A stretch of DNA of 64,000 nucleotides from Frateuria sp. Soil773 (GTDB lineage: Bacteria > Pseudomonadota > Gammaproteobacteria > Xanthomonadales > Rhodanobacteraceae), in NCBI RefSeq assembly GCF_001428405.1, contig NZ_LMSL01000039.1, positions 1 through 64,000 of the forward strand, read 5' to 3'. Of the stretch, positions 26,843 to 34,674 are shown in pieces; position 1 is the stretch's first letter; each line of letters starts with the position of its first letter. The notes below the pieces were generated by a model. It saw only the letters and a list, made by a program, of their open reading frames with translations, was not told the DNA's origin and did not search any database. A program made the translations under genes and the position numbers.

Positions 26843-27561
26843 TGTTCATCGGTCCTGCAGCGCTGCTGCAACCGGTGGGATTGGGCGCCGATGGCGGGCC
26901 TTCGTGTTGCCAGACGTTGTCAATCTCCTTGCCGAACAACGAGCCAGGGTTTTGCAGGGAGGCGGTGCCCTCTCCCCAACTCTGAATAGAGGTGCTGCCA
27001 TCACTGGCTTGCGTGGCTTCACGCACCACGATGCCGGACTGCAGCGGATGGCCGGGCTCGGTGACGTTCACCACCACCGGCTTGCCATCCACCTGATTAG
27101 TGAGCTGAAACGACATGACCGGGCTTATGGACTTCGGAATCATGTTCCCGATGACGGGCGTGGCGTCGTTGGGTGTGCCTTGCGGCGAGGCTCCGTTCGA
27201 CAGGCCGGGCGTTGGACTCCGCACCAGGAAGTTCTGATCCTGGGCCAACGTCATGCCCGGTGTGGCAACCGGAACACTGTAAAAGTGGTAGTTCGGCGAG
27301 CTGGTGGTGAAATCCTTGAACCCAGGTTGGGCGGCAAAGGACACCCGATAAACGGCTGTGAAGCAGGTGGTCACCCGGCTGGAAGTCGTGCAATCCCGCC
27401 CATCCGGATCAAGGTTCGTAACGGGGTTGTTGTTGGCGTAAGCGTATCGATTAAACCCGAAGACATCGCCGGGTTTCGGCGCTTTCGGATCTGGCGTTAA
27501 AAAATGTGCTGACGCTCATGGCCGCCGCGATGCAAAGGCCGGCCCATGCTCCCTTCCCCAT
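26826..27561 (-). pseudogene. Rhs-tail secreted protein, frameshifted at a T6 run
   Basis: The frame starting at ATG 27561 has an ideal ribosome site (AGGAGGAAG) and encodes a signal-like MGKGAWAGLCIAAAMSVSTF. It is then broken at six Ts (27499–27504 as As on the plus strand). Removing one T continues it as LTPDPKAPKPGD, NRYAYANNNP and LDPDGR, the unmistakable end of the Rhs core. The ~180-aa variable tip follows (PVIGNMIPKSISPVMSF, SWGEGTASLQNPG) to the stop at 26826. The intact product would have about 244 aa. The span is one base more than a multiple of three, as expected for a single-base insertion. The tip alone can be read from GTG 27374. It may be a real pseudogene, a sequencing error in a homopolymer, or slippage-expressed. 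The function of the tip is unknown. Confidence 0.72.
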
Positions 27562-27904
27562 GGCACTTCCTCCTGGTCCCCGTTAAATGAGTTTACACCC
27601 GACAAAAAGGTGCGCAATGAAGGGCTTCCATCTTCCTGTGCGCCCTAATGTCGACATGGTCGAGGACGGGAGTTAAGCCGGTATCCGAATCACCGATTCT
27701 CGGTACCGCAGACAGGGGCACCGCGCTACGCGCAGCGCCCCTGCGCCGATACACCGCCTCCCGCCGCTACGCGACGCTCGCCGGTAACGGCGCCCGTGTG
27801 CGGGCCTGCGGGGATTCGGCCGCCTGTGCGGCCTGCTCCCCACGCGGCTGCGCTGCGCGGTTCCCCTGAGCCTTCCCAAGTGCATGGCAGCTATGTTGTT
27901 TTTG
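27562..27904. other. non-coding right end of the island
   Basis: 343 bp without a credible gene. It holds the ribosome site and presumably the promoter of the Rhs-tail gene (27562 onward) and the second copy of an imperfect repeat (27705–27823). There is no recombinase remnant that I can see. Confidence 0.5.
27705..27823 (+). repeat. imperfect direct repeat, right copy, inside island
   Basis: Matches 25297–25380 in its first ~50 and last ~35 bases (ACCGCAGACAG, CTGCGCCGATAC, CGCCCGTGTGCGGGCCTGCG, ATTCGGCCGC), with an extra ~35 bases in the middle. Same orientation as the left copy. Confidence 0.7.
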
Positions 27905-27953
<49 letters not shown>

Positions 27954-27962
27954 AATTCGATG

Positions 27963-27990
27963 AAAAAGCCGGCCCAGCGCCGGCTTTTTT
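27963..27990 (+). terminator. ancestral tRNA-Pro terminator
   Basis: AAAAAGCCGGC and GCCGGCTTTTTT form an 11-bp stem with a T6 run, 10 bases after the displaced tRNA end. Confidence 0.85.
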
Positions 27991-28022
27991 GTGCCCGGCG
28001 GAAACCGTGCGCAGGCCGGCTT

Positions 28023-28835
28023 CTACGAAACTGGCTGCGCCAGCGCCGCGAGCCGGTCGAGCTCGCGCTCGACAAAGCCTGCCTCGATCCGCGCCGGGCG
28101 GTTGAACGGGCCGCGCAGGCCGGCGCCCATGTAGTCGCGCAACAGATCGAAGAACGTGTCGATCGGATCGAGGCCGTCGCGCTCGCAGCAGTGGCGGTAC
28201 CAGCGGGTGCCGGCGGCGACGTGAGCGACCTCCTCGCGCAGGATCACCTCGAGGACGGCCACCGTGCGGTGGTCGCCCACGCTGCGCAGGCGCTCGATCA
28301 TCCCCGGCGTCACGTCCAGCCCGCGCGCCTCCAGCACGCGCGGCACCAGCGCCATGCGCGCCGTGTCGTCGTGCGCGGTCTTCGCAGCCATTTCCCACAG
28401 GCCGTTGTGCGCGTCGAAATCGCCGTAGGCATGGCCCAGCTCGGCGAGCCGCGCGGACAGCAGGGCGAAATGCCGCGCCTCGTCATTGGCGCAACGGGCC
28501 CAGTCGAGGTAGTACGCCTGCGGCTTGCCGCGGAAGCGGTACACCGCGTCCCAGGCCAGGTTGATCGCGTTGAACTCGATGTGCGCCACCGCATGCACCA
28601 GCGCGGCGCGGCCCTCGTCGCTGCCCAGGCCGCGCTGCGGCACCTGCCGCGCGGACACCAGCCGCGGCCGTTCCGGGCGCCCCGGCTCGCCGATCGGCAG
28701 CGGCGCCGGCGAATCCGGCCCGGGCCGCAGTTCGCCGGCCAGCAGCGCCTGCCAGGCGGCCTGGGTGAGCCGCAGCTTTTCCGCCGGGTCGCTGGCGTCG
28801 AGGCAACGCTTGGCGGCAGCGTGCAGGTCGGTCAT
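28023..28835 (-). CDS. DUF455 ferritin-like protein
   Basis: About 270 aa of the DUF455 family. AHIEFNAINLAWDAVYRF, then DEARHFALLSARLAELGHAYGDF and LREEVAHVAAGTRWYRHCCE hold the E/EXXH pairs of a ferritin-like di-metal four-helix bundle. Some relatives are linked to tRNA modification or oxidative chemistry, but this one's reaction is unknown. The start is uncertain: ATG 28835 gives the usual family N-terminus, whereas TTG 28850 has a strong GGAGG five bases upstream. It stands alone, convergent with the right end of the tRNA-Pro island. Confidence 0.82.
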   Translation of the reverse strand: MTDLHAAAKRCLDASDPAEKLRLTQAAWQALLAGELRPGPDSPAPLPIGEPGRPERPRLVSARQVPQRGLGSDEGRAALVHAVAHIEFNAINLAWDAVYRFRGKPQAYYLDWARCANDEARHFALLSARLAELGHAYGDFDAHNGLWEMAAKTAHDDTARMALVPRVLEARGLDVTPGMIERLRSVGDHRTVAVLEVILREEVAHVAAGTRWYRHCCERDGLDPIDTFFDLLRDYMGAGLRGPFNRPARIEAGFVERELDRLAALAQPVS

Positions 28836-28959
28836 GGATGCGAACGGCAAGGGCGCCTCCCCGCATCGCCGACTGGAAAAAGCCTGCGCCGGCCGGGCAC
28901 GAAGCCCGCCGGCGACGGGAACCCGCCCCGCCTTCCCCGCACGCGGGGCGCGACGCCCG

Positions 28960-30435
28960 TCACGCGCTGCGGCGCGCGGCCTTGGCGTCGTCCGAGCGCA
29001 AGAGTTCGATCTGCTCCAGGTAGCGCTGGTCGAGGCCGGTGACGTATTCGCCGGAAAAGCACGAAGTGTCGAACTGCTTCAGGTCGTCGTTGCCGTCCTG
29101 CACGGCGCGGATCAGGTCGGGCAGGTCCTGGTAGATCAGCCAGTCGGCACCGAGCATCTGCTGCACTTCCTGCTCGGTCTTGCCGGCGGCGACCAGCTCG
29201 CCGGCCGACGGCATGTCGATGCCGTACACGTTCGGATAGCGCACCGGCGGCGCGGCGGAGGCGAAGAACACGTTCTTCGCGCCGGCGTCGCGGGCCATCT
29301 GGATGATCTGCTTCGAGGTGGTGCCGCGCACGATCGAGTCGTCCACCAGCAGCACGTTCTTCTTGCGGAACTCCAGGTCGATCGCGTTGAGCTTGCGGCG
29401 CACCGATTTCACCCGGTCGCCCTGCCCCGGCATGATGAAGGTGCGGCCGACGTAGCGGTTCTTCACGAAGCCCTCGCGGAACGGCACGCCCAGCGCCTCG
29501 GCCAGCGCGCTGGCGGCGGTGCGGGCGGTGTCGGGGATCGGGATCACCGCGTCGATGCCGTGGTCCGGCCGCTCGCGCAGGATCTTCTCGGCCAGCTTCT
29601 GGCCCATGCGCAGGCGCGCCTTGTACACCGACACGTTCTCGATCATCGAATCGGGGCGCGCCAGGTAGACGTACTCGAAGATGCACGGCGCGTGCACCGC
29701 GCCTTCGGCGCAATGGCGCGCGTGCAACTGGCCATCGTCGGTGATGAACACCGCCTCGCCCGGGGCCACGTCGCGCACGCGCTTGAAGCCCAGCACGTCG
29801 AACGCCACCGACTCCGAGGCCACCGCGTACTCGCGCCCCTCGGCGGTCACCCGCTCGCCCAGCACCAGCGGACGGATGCCGTTGGGGTCGCGGAACGCGA
29901 GCAGGCCGAAGCCCTGGATCAGCGCGAGGCAGGCGTAGCCGCCGCGCGCGCGCGCGTGCACGCCGGCCACGGCCTTGAAGATGTGGTCCGGCGTCAGCGC
30001 CATGCGGCCCTGGATCTGCAGCTCGTGCGCGAGCACGTTGAGCAGCACCTCGGAATCCGAGTCGGTGTTGATGTGGCGGCGGTCGTCCTCGTACATCTCC
30101 CGGCGCAGGGTCTCGGTGTTGACCATGTTGCCGTTGTGCGCGAAGGCGATGCCGTAGGGCGAGTTCACGTAGAACGGCTGCGCTTCCTCGGCGCCCTCCG
30201 AGCCGGCCGTGGGATAGCGGCAGTGGCCGATGCCGATGCGCCCGCGCAGGCGGCTCATCGAGGACTGGCCGAACACGTCGCGCACCAGGCCGTTGCCCTT
30301 GTGCAGGCGCAGGTGGGCGCCGTCGACGGTGACGATGCCGGCGGCGTCCTGGCCGCGGTGCTGCAGCACGGTCAAGCCGTCATAAAGGGCCGATGCCACT
30401 TCGGTGGTACCGACGATGCCGATGATTCCGCACAT
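28960..30435 (-). CDS. purF: amidophosphoribosyltransferase PurF
   Basis: A 491-aa enzyme making 5-phosphoribosylamine from PRPP and glutamine, the first committed purine step. It begins MCGIIGIVG, so the nucleophile is Cys2 after Met removal, with no propeptide, as in the E. coli type. The PRPP loop is [16 protein letters not shown] in the C-terminal half. The ATG at 30435 is fixed by the catalytic cysteine. It follows cvpA by 14 bases, in the classic folC–SPOR–cvpA–purF order. Confidence 0.97.
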   Translation of the reverse strand: MCGIIGIVGTTEVASALYDGLTVLQHRGQDAAGIVTVDGAHLRLHKGNGLVRDVFGQSSMSRLRGRIGIGHCRYPTAGSEGAEEAQPFYVNSPYGIAFAHNGNMVNTETLRREMYEDDRRHINTDSDSEVLLNVLAHELQIQGRMALTPDHIFKAVAGVHARARGGYACLALIQGFGLLAFRDPNGIRPLVLGERVTAEGREYAVASESVAFDVLGFKRVRDVAPGEAVFITDDGQLHARHCAEGAVHAPCIFEYVYLARPDSMIENVSVYKARLRMGQKLAEKILRERPDHGIDAVIPIPDTARTAASALAEALGVPFREGFVKNRYVGRTFIMPGQGDRVKSVRRKLNAIDLEFRKKNVLLVDDSIVRGTTSKQIIQMARDAGAKNVFFASAAPPVRYPNVYGIDMPSAGELVAAGKTEQEVQQMLGADWLIYQDLPDLIRAVQDGNDDLKQFDTSCFSGEYVTGLDQRYLEQIELLRSDDAKAARRSA

Positions 30436-30449
30436 GATGATTGCCTGCT

Positions 30450-31043
30450 TTAGAAAGTCGTTGCCGCGGTGGTTGCCGGCGCGGGCGCCGCGAAAGTGCT
30501 GTGGGCGGGCGCAGGTGCGGCGCCCGGCAAGGTGGGAAGGCGTTCCAGCGCCTCCGGCGTGCGCAGGTAGCGGCGCACGCTGTCCGGCACGTGCTCGCCC
30601 AGCCACGCTGCCACGCCCTTGAACTGCGGCAGCAGCTTCGACTCCTGCCACCACGGGTCGCGGGTGAACGCGGTGAAGCCGAGTAGGAACACCATCAGGG
30701 TCACCAGCAGGACGCCGCGCGCGAAGCCGAACAGCATGCCCAGCAAGCGGTCCGTGCCGGACAGCCCGGTGCCTTCCACCAGCTTGCCGACCACGAAGCG
30801 CAGCAGTGCCCCGCCGATCACCACCACCAGGAAGCACAGGCCGTAGCCGACGATGATCCGCGCCGAAGGCAGCGTGATGCTGTGTTCGAAATAGCCCGCT
30901 ACCGCCGGCCCGAACGTCCACGCCACCCAGAACGCGGCCACCCATACCGCCAGGGCCAGCACCTCGGAGATGAGGCCGCGCCACAGCCCGATCAAGACCG
31001 ACAGCCCCAGCACGCCGATGATGATGTAGTCGGTCCAGTTCAT
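30450..31043 (-). CDS. cvpA: CvpA family membrane protein
   Basis: A 197-aa inner-membrane protein starting [23 protein letters not shown], with four hydrophobic helices up to about residue 125 and the family [18 protein letters not shown] loop. The C-terminal ~45 residues are Ala/Pro/Thr-rich. CvpA is linked to colicin V production and envelope stress tolerance in enterics. It is cotranscribed with purF. Confidence 0.92.
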   Translation of the reverse strand: MNWTDYIIIGVLGLSVLIGLWRGLISEVLALAVWVAAFWVAWTFGPAVAGYFEHSITLPSARIIVGYGLCFLVVVIGGALLRFVVGKLVEGTGLSGTDRLLGMLFGFARGVLLVTLMVFLLGFTAFTRDPWWQESKLLPQFKGVAAWLGEHVPDSVRRYLRTPEALERLPTLPGAAPAPAHSTFAAPAPATTAATTF

Positions 31044-31085
31044 CCGTTCGCAGGCCTGTCAGGCTCGGGGAGCCTGTTCATGGTC

Positions 31086-32135
31086 TCAGGGCACGCCCAC
31101 CACGTTGCCGGCGATGCCGAGCTTCGCCTTGATCTGGTCGCGCACCCGCTCGGCGTCCGCGCGCTGCGTCTGCGGGCCGGCGCGCACGCGCCACAGCTGG
31201 CGCCCGCCGGCATTGACCGAATCGACGAAGCCGTCGAAGCCGCTGGCGCGCAGTTTGTCGCGCAGCGCGTTCGCATCGGCCTGGCTGCCCACCGCCGCCA
31301 CCTGCACGGCGTAGCCGCCGGCGCGCGCGGCCGGCTTGCCCGTCGCCGCCGCGGCACTGGCCGCGGGCCTGGCCGGCGCATCGCCCTTGACCGTGCTGGC
31401 GCCGCTTTCCAGCCGCGCCGGCGCGCCGGGAATCGTCTGGGTGATCCTCAGGCGCGCCGCCTCGGCCGCGGCGCGGGTCTCGAACGGACCCGCGCTGACC
31501 AGGGTCAGCGACTTGCCGGCCTGGCTGATCGGCCGGCTCGACACCGGGTAGCCGAGCGCGCGCACGCGCTGCATCAGGCTTTGCGCGCTGGCGCCGGAAG
31601 CGTAGGCGCTGAGGTTGAGCGAATAGGAGCCGCGCGCGGCCGTGCCCGGATCGGCCGGCGCCGACGCGGCGGGCGGACGCGAAGCCGGCGCGCTCGCCGC
31701 CGGCTTGGTCGCGGCGGCCGTTGCCGGCGCCTGGGCAGGAATCAGCGGCTGGCTGGCCGACGGCCGGGCCACCGTGGTCGGCTCCGGCGCGCGGCCCGCG
31801 GCCGGATCGGTCTCCACGTCGCGCGGGCGGCGCGAGCCGATGTTCACCGTGGCCAACTGGTCGCTGGACGCGGCGGGATTCGCTGCCGGCACGCTCACGC
31901 TGGTCGTGTTCGCGGGAATGGCCGGCGCGGTGGCGGAGGGGCTGGCGCCTTCCGGCGTCAGGCTCATCGTCTTGGTCTGCAGGTCGCGGTCGGGCGCCGG
32001 CGGGATCTCCAGGCTGACCGTCTGGTCGCCGCCGGCGGCCGGCGGGCTGCTGGAGAAGAACATCGGTACGAACAGGACCGCCAAGGCAACAAGAACGGCA
32101 GCTCCCAGCAGGCGTGTTTTCAAGACGGGCTCCAA
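31086..32135 (-). CDS. SPOR-domain membrane protein (DedD-like)
   Basis: A 349-aa bitopic protein with one N-terminal transmembrane helix (LLGAAVLVALAVLFVPMFF) and a long Ala/Pro/Ser periplasmic linker. Two consecutive SPOR domains follow, about 200–270 (SYSLNLSAYASGASAQSLMQRV) and 275–349 (GYAVQVAAVGSQADANALRDKL). SPOR domains bind denuded glycan at the septum. DedD normally has one SPOR domain, so the double copy is unusual. It sits between folC and cvpA. Confidence 0.88.
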   Translation of the reverse strand: MEPVLKTRLLGAAVLVALAVLFVPMFFSSSPPAAGGDQTVSLEIPPAPDRDLQTKTMSLTPEGASPSATAPAIPANTTSVSVPAANPAASSDQLATVNIGSRRPRDVETDPAAGRAPEPTTVARPSASQPLIPAQAPATAAATKPAASAPASRPPAASAPADPGTAARGSYSLNLSAYASGASAQSLMQRVRALGYPVSSRPISQAGKSLTLVSAGPFETRAAAEAARLRITQTIPGAPARLESGASTVKGDAPARPAASAAAATGKPAARAGGYAVQVAAVGSQADANALRDKLRASGFDGFVDSVNAGGRQLWRVRAGPQTQRADAERVRDQIKAKLGIAGNVVGVP

Positions 32136-32212
32136 AAGCGACGGGCGCGACGCGTAACGGCGGGATTATACCTGCCCGCAGCGGAGCCCATGGCCCCGCC
32201 GCGGCGAACGGT

Positions 32213-33493
32213 TCATCGGGCGTATGCCGCGAGTACGGCGGCGGCCACGAAAAACGAGCCGAAGGCGAGGATGCGCGCATCGCCCCCGGCCGCCGCACGC
32301 GCCGCGGCCAGCGCATGGGCCACATCGGGGTGCACGTCGAAACCGGCCTGCGGCAACGCCTCGCGCAGGACCTGCGCCAGCGCGCCGGCATCCATCCCGC
32401 GCGGCGTGTCCTGCGCGAGGCCGGCCAGGTGCCAGTGCGCGATGCGGTGGCCCAGCGCGCCGATCACGCCGGCCACGTCCTTGTCGGACAGGGCGCCGTA
32501 GACCGCATGGACCGGGCCGCCCGGCTGCGCGTCCAGCCATTCGGCCAGGGCGCGCGCCGCCTGCGGGTTGTGGCCGACGTCGACGATCAGCGGCGGCGTA
32601 CCGTCCAGCACCTGCAGGCGTGCCGGCACGCGCACCGCGCGCAGGCCGGCGGCCGCCGACGCGAGCAGGCTCGCCGTGCCGACGTGCCCGTCCAGCCGGT
32701 CCAGCGCATGCAGCGCGGCGAGCGCCGCGGCGGCGTTCGCGTACTGCACCGGCGCGCGCAGCGCCGGGTCGGGCAGCTCCAGCGCCGTGCCGTCGCGGTG
32801 GCTCCAGCGCCAGCCGCGCGCCTGCCGTCCGGCATGGAAATCGCGGCCGGCCCGCTCGACCAGCGCCCCGCTGCCGGCCAGGGCGTCGAGCAGCCCCTGC
32901 GGCGGATCGGGCTCGCCGACGATCGCCGGCCGGCCGCGCCGCGCGATGCCGGCCTTCTCGCGGCCGATGCTGTCGCGGTCGGGGCCCAGCCAGTCCATAT
33001 GGTCCAGGTCCACCGTGGTGACCACCGCCACGTCGGCATCGACGAGGTTCACCGCGTCCAGCCGCCCGCCCAGCCCCACTTCCAGCACAGCCGCGTCGAG
33101 GCCGGCGCGGGCGAACAGGTCGAGCGCGGCCAGCGTGCCGAACTCGAAATAGGTCAGCGGGATCGAACCGCGCGCGGCCTCGATGCGCTCGAACGCGCCG
33201 ACCAGCTCGGCATCGCCCGCGTCGACGCCGTCGATGCGGATGCGCTCGTTGTAGCGCAAGAGGTGCGGCGAGGTGTAGCAGCCCACGCGCAGGCCGGCCG
33301 CGCGCAGCGTCGCCTCCAGCATGCCGGCGGTGGAGCCCTTGCCGTTGGTGCCGCCCACGGCGATCGTCCGGCGCGCCGGCGCCGGCGCGCCCATGCGGCG
33401 CCAGACCTCGCCGACGCGGTTGAGCCCCAGCTCGATGCTGCGCACGTTGACGCGTTCCTGGTAGGCCAGCCATTCGGCGAGATTGCGCGTCAC
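32213..33493 (-). CDS. folC: folylpolyglutamate/dihydrofolate synthase
   Basis: A 426-aa Mur-ligase-type enzyme that adds glutamates to folates. The ATP loop is AVGGTNGKGSTAGML near residues 43–57. GCYTSPHLLRYNERIRI, EVGLGGRLDAVN and DLDHMDWLG are family signatures. The GTG start at 33493 has GAGGTGA upstream. The gene lies 5 bases after the GNAT gene and opens the folC–SPOR–cvpA–purF group. Confidence 0.94.
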   Translation of the reverse strand: MTRNLAEWLAYQERVNVRSIELGLNRVGEVWRRMGAPAPARRTIAVGGTNGKGSTAGMLEATLRAAGLRVGCYTSPHLLRYNERIRIDGVDAGDAELVGAFERIEAARGSIPLTYFEFGTLAALDLFARAGLDAAVLEVGLGGRLDAVNLVDADVAVVTTVDLDHMDWLGPDRDSIGREKAGIARRGRPAIVGEPDPPQGLLDALAGSGALVERAGRDFHAGRQARGWRWSHRDGTALELPDPALRAPVQYANAAAALAALHALDRLDGHVGTASLLASAAAGLRAVRVPARLQVLDGTPPLIVDVGHNPQAARALAEWLDAQPGGPVHAVYGALSDKDVAGVIGALGHRIAHWHLAGLAQDTPRGMDAGALAQVLREALPQAGFDVHPDVAHALAAARAAAGGDARILAFGSFFVAAAVLAAYAR

Positions 33494-33498
33494 TGGGT

Positions 33499-34119
33499 TC
33501 ACCTCGATGTGGAAACGGCGTCGCCGCGGCCGTCGAGCCGGCGCAGCCAGAAGCGCAGGCGATGGCCGGAGGCGGCATCGTCGCCGCGCTCCTTCCAGTC
33601 CAGCGTGCAGAACATGGCCTCCTGCCGCCGGTAGCCGCGCTTGCGCCAGAACGCATCGTGGGGCCGGTAGTCCGCCGGCCGGCGCGGATCGTCGTCGGCG
33701 CGCTCCACCGCGCAGAACGCGGCCAGGCGGCAGCCGAGCCGGCGCGCCTGCGCCTCGCGCCCGTCGAAGAAGCGGTGCCCGATGCCCTGTCCCCGGTAGG
33801 CCGGCAGCAGCACCGATTCGCCGAAGTAATACACCTCGGCAAGCAGGCAGCCCCGGGCGAGGAACGGCCGGCGGAACGCCTCGCCCTCCTCTGCCAGCGG
33901 TATCCCGGTGGCCGCGCCCACCACCGTGTCGCCGTCCCGCGCCAGCACGAACACGCTGCCGGGCGAGCGCGCGTAGGTCGCCAGGTAGTCGCGCTCGTAC
34001 GCCGCGTCGCCGTCGTACAGGTAGGGATAGTCGCGGAACACCGCGATGCGCAGCCGCGCCAGGTCGTCCAGGTGCGCGGCGACCTGCGCGCCGGTGCATG
34101 TCTCGATGCGTACCGCCAT
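33499..34119 (-). CDS. GNAT family N-acetyltransferase
   Basis: A 206-aa acetyltransferase. FVLARDGDTVVGAATGIPL is the central strand pair, and YYFGESVLLPAYRGQGIGHRF holds the acetyl-CoA pyrophosphate loop (R/Q-x-x-G-x-G/A). HDAFWRKRGYRR is the usual late motif. The acceptor is unknown. It is 2 bases from the NTF2-like gene upstream and 5 bases from folC. Confidence 0.87.
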   Translation of the reverse strand: MAVRIETCTGAQVAAHLDDLARLRIAVFRDYPYLYDGDAAYERDYLATYARSPGSVFVLARDGDTVVGAATGIPLAEEGEAFRRPFLARGCLLAEVYYFGESVLLPAYRGQGIGHRFFDGREAQARRLGCRLAAFCAVERADDDPRRPADYRPHDAFWRKRGYRRQEAMFCTLDWKERGDDAASGHRLRFWLRRLDGRGDAVSTSR

Positions 34120-34121
34120 GG

Positions 34122-34526
34122 CTAGCCGCCGACCTGGGCGATCCAGTCGTTGAGGTTGTAGTAGTTGCTGACCCGCGCGATGAGCCCGTCGCGCAGCTCG
34201 AAGAATGCGCCGCCGGGCAGCACGTAGCGCTGCCCCCGCGCCGGCGGCAGTCCTTCGTCGTCGGCCAGGTATTCGCCGTGCACCACGTATTCGGCGGCGG
34301 CGCGGCGACCGTCGGCGCCGACCATCACCACGACGTCGCGCAACTGCTCGCGATAGCTGGCCTGCATGCGCGCAAGGAAGGCGCCGAACGCCGCGCGCCC
34401 GGTTTCGCGGCCGCCCTGGTTGACGTCGTGCGCGACGTCCGCGGCGAGGCAGTCGAGCATCGCGCCCCAGTCGCCGCGGTTGAAGGCGGCGTAGTAGCGC
34501 TCGATCAGGGCCTGTGTTTCGTGCAT
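34122..34526 (-). CDS. NTF2-like / ketosteroid isomerase-related protein
   Basis: A 134-aa SnoaL-like cone-fold protein: IERYYAAFNRGDWGAMLDCLA, then DVAHDVNQGGRETG and AFGAFLARMQASY, close to the ketosteroid isomerase-related family with HD(I/V)NQGGRE. No substrate can be named. ATG 34526 (MHETQ) is chosen; ATG 34535 adds three residues. It starts the operon that runs into the acetyltransferase and folC. Confidence 0.8.
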   Translation of the reverse strand: MHETQALIERYYAAFNRGDWGAMLDCLAADVAHDVNQGGRETGRAAFGAFLARMQASYREQLRDVVVMVGADGRRAAAEYVVHGEYLADDEGLPPARGQRYVLPGGAFFELRDGLIARVSNYYNLNDWIAQVGG

Positions 34527-34674
34527 GCGTGCCATTCCGCGGTGGTGCCAGGCGCGCAGCTTAAAGCATTGCCGCGCTGCAACAGCAGCCGCGCCCGGCC
34601 GGGCCAACCTAGGGTCGCCCCCAGTTGGCGCCCCCGCCGCGCCCGGAGACTATCCGGAATCATTGCTCCGTCCG

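Noticed and set aside
25123..27904. Integrase or transposase in the mini-island
   Set aside because: All six frames were considered; no R-H-R-Y recombinase or DDE motif is present.
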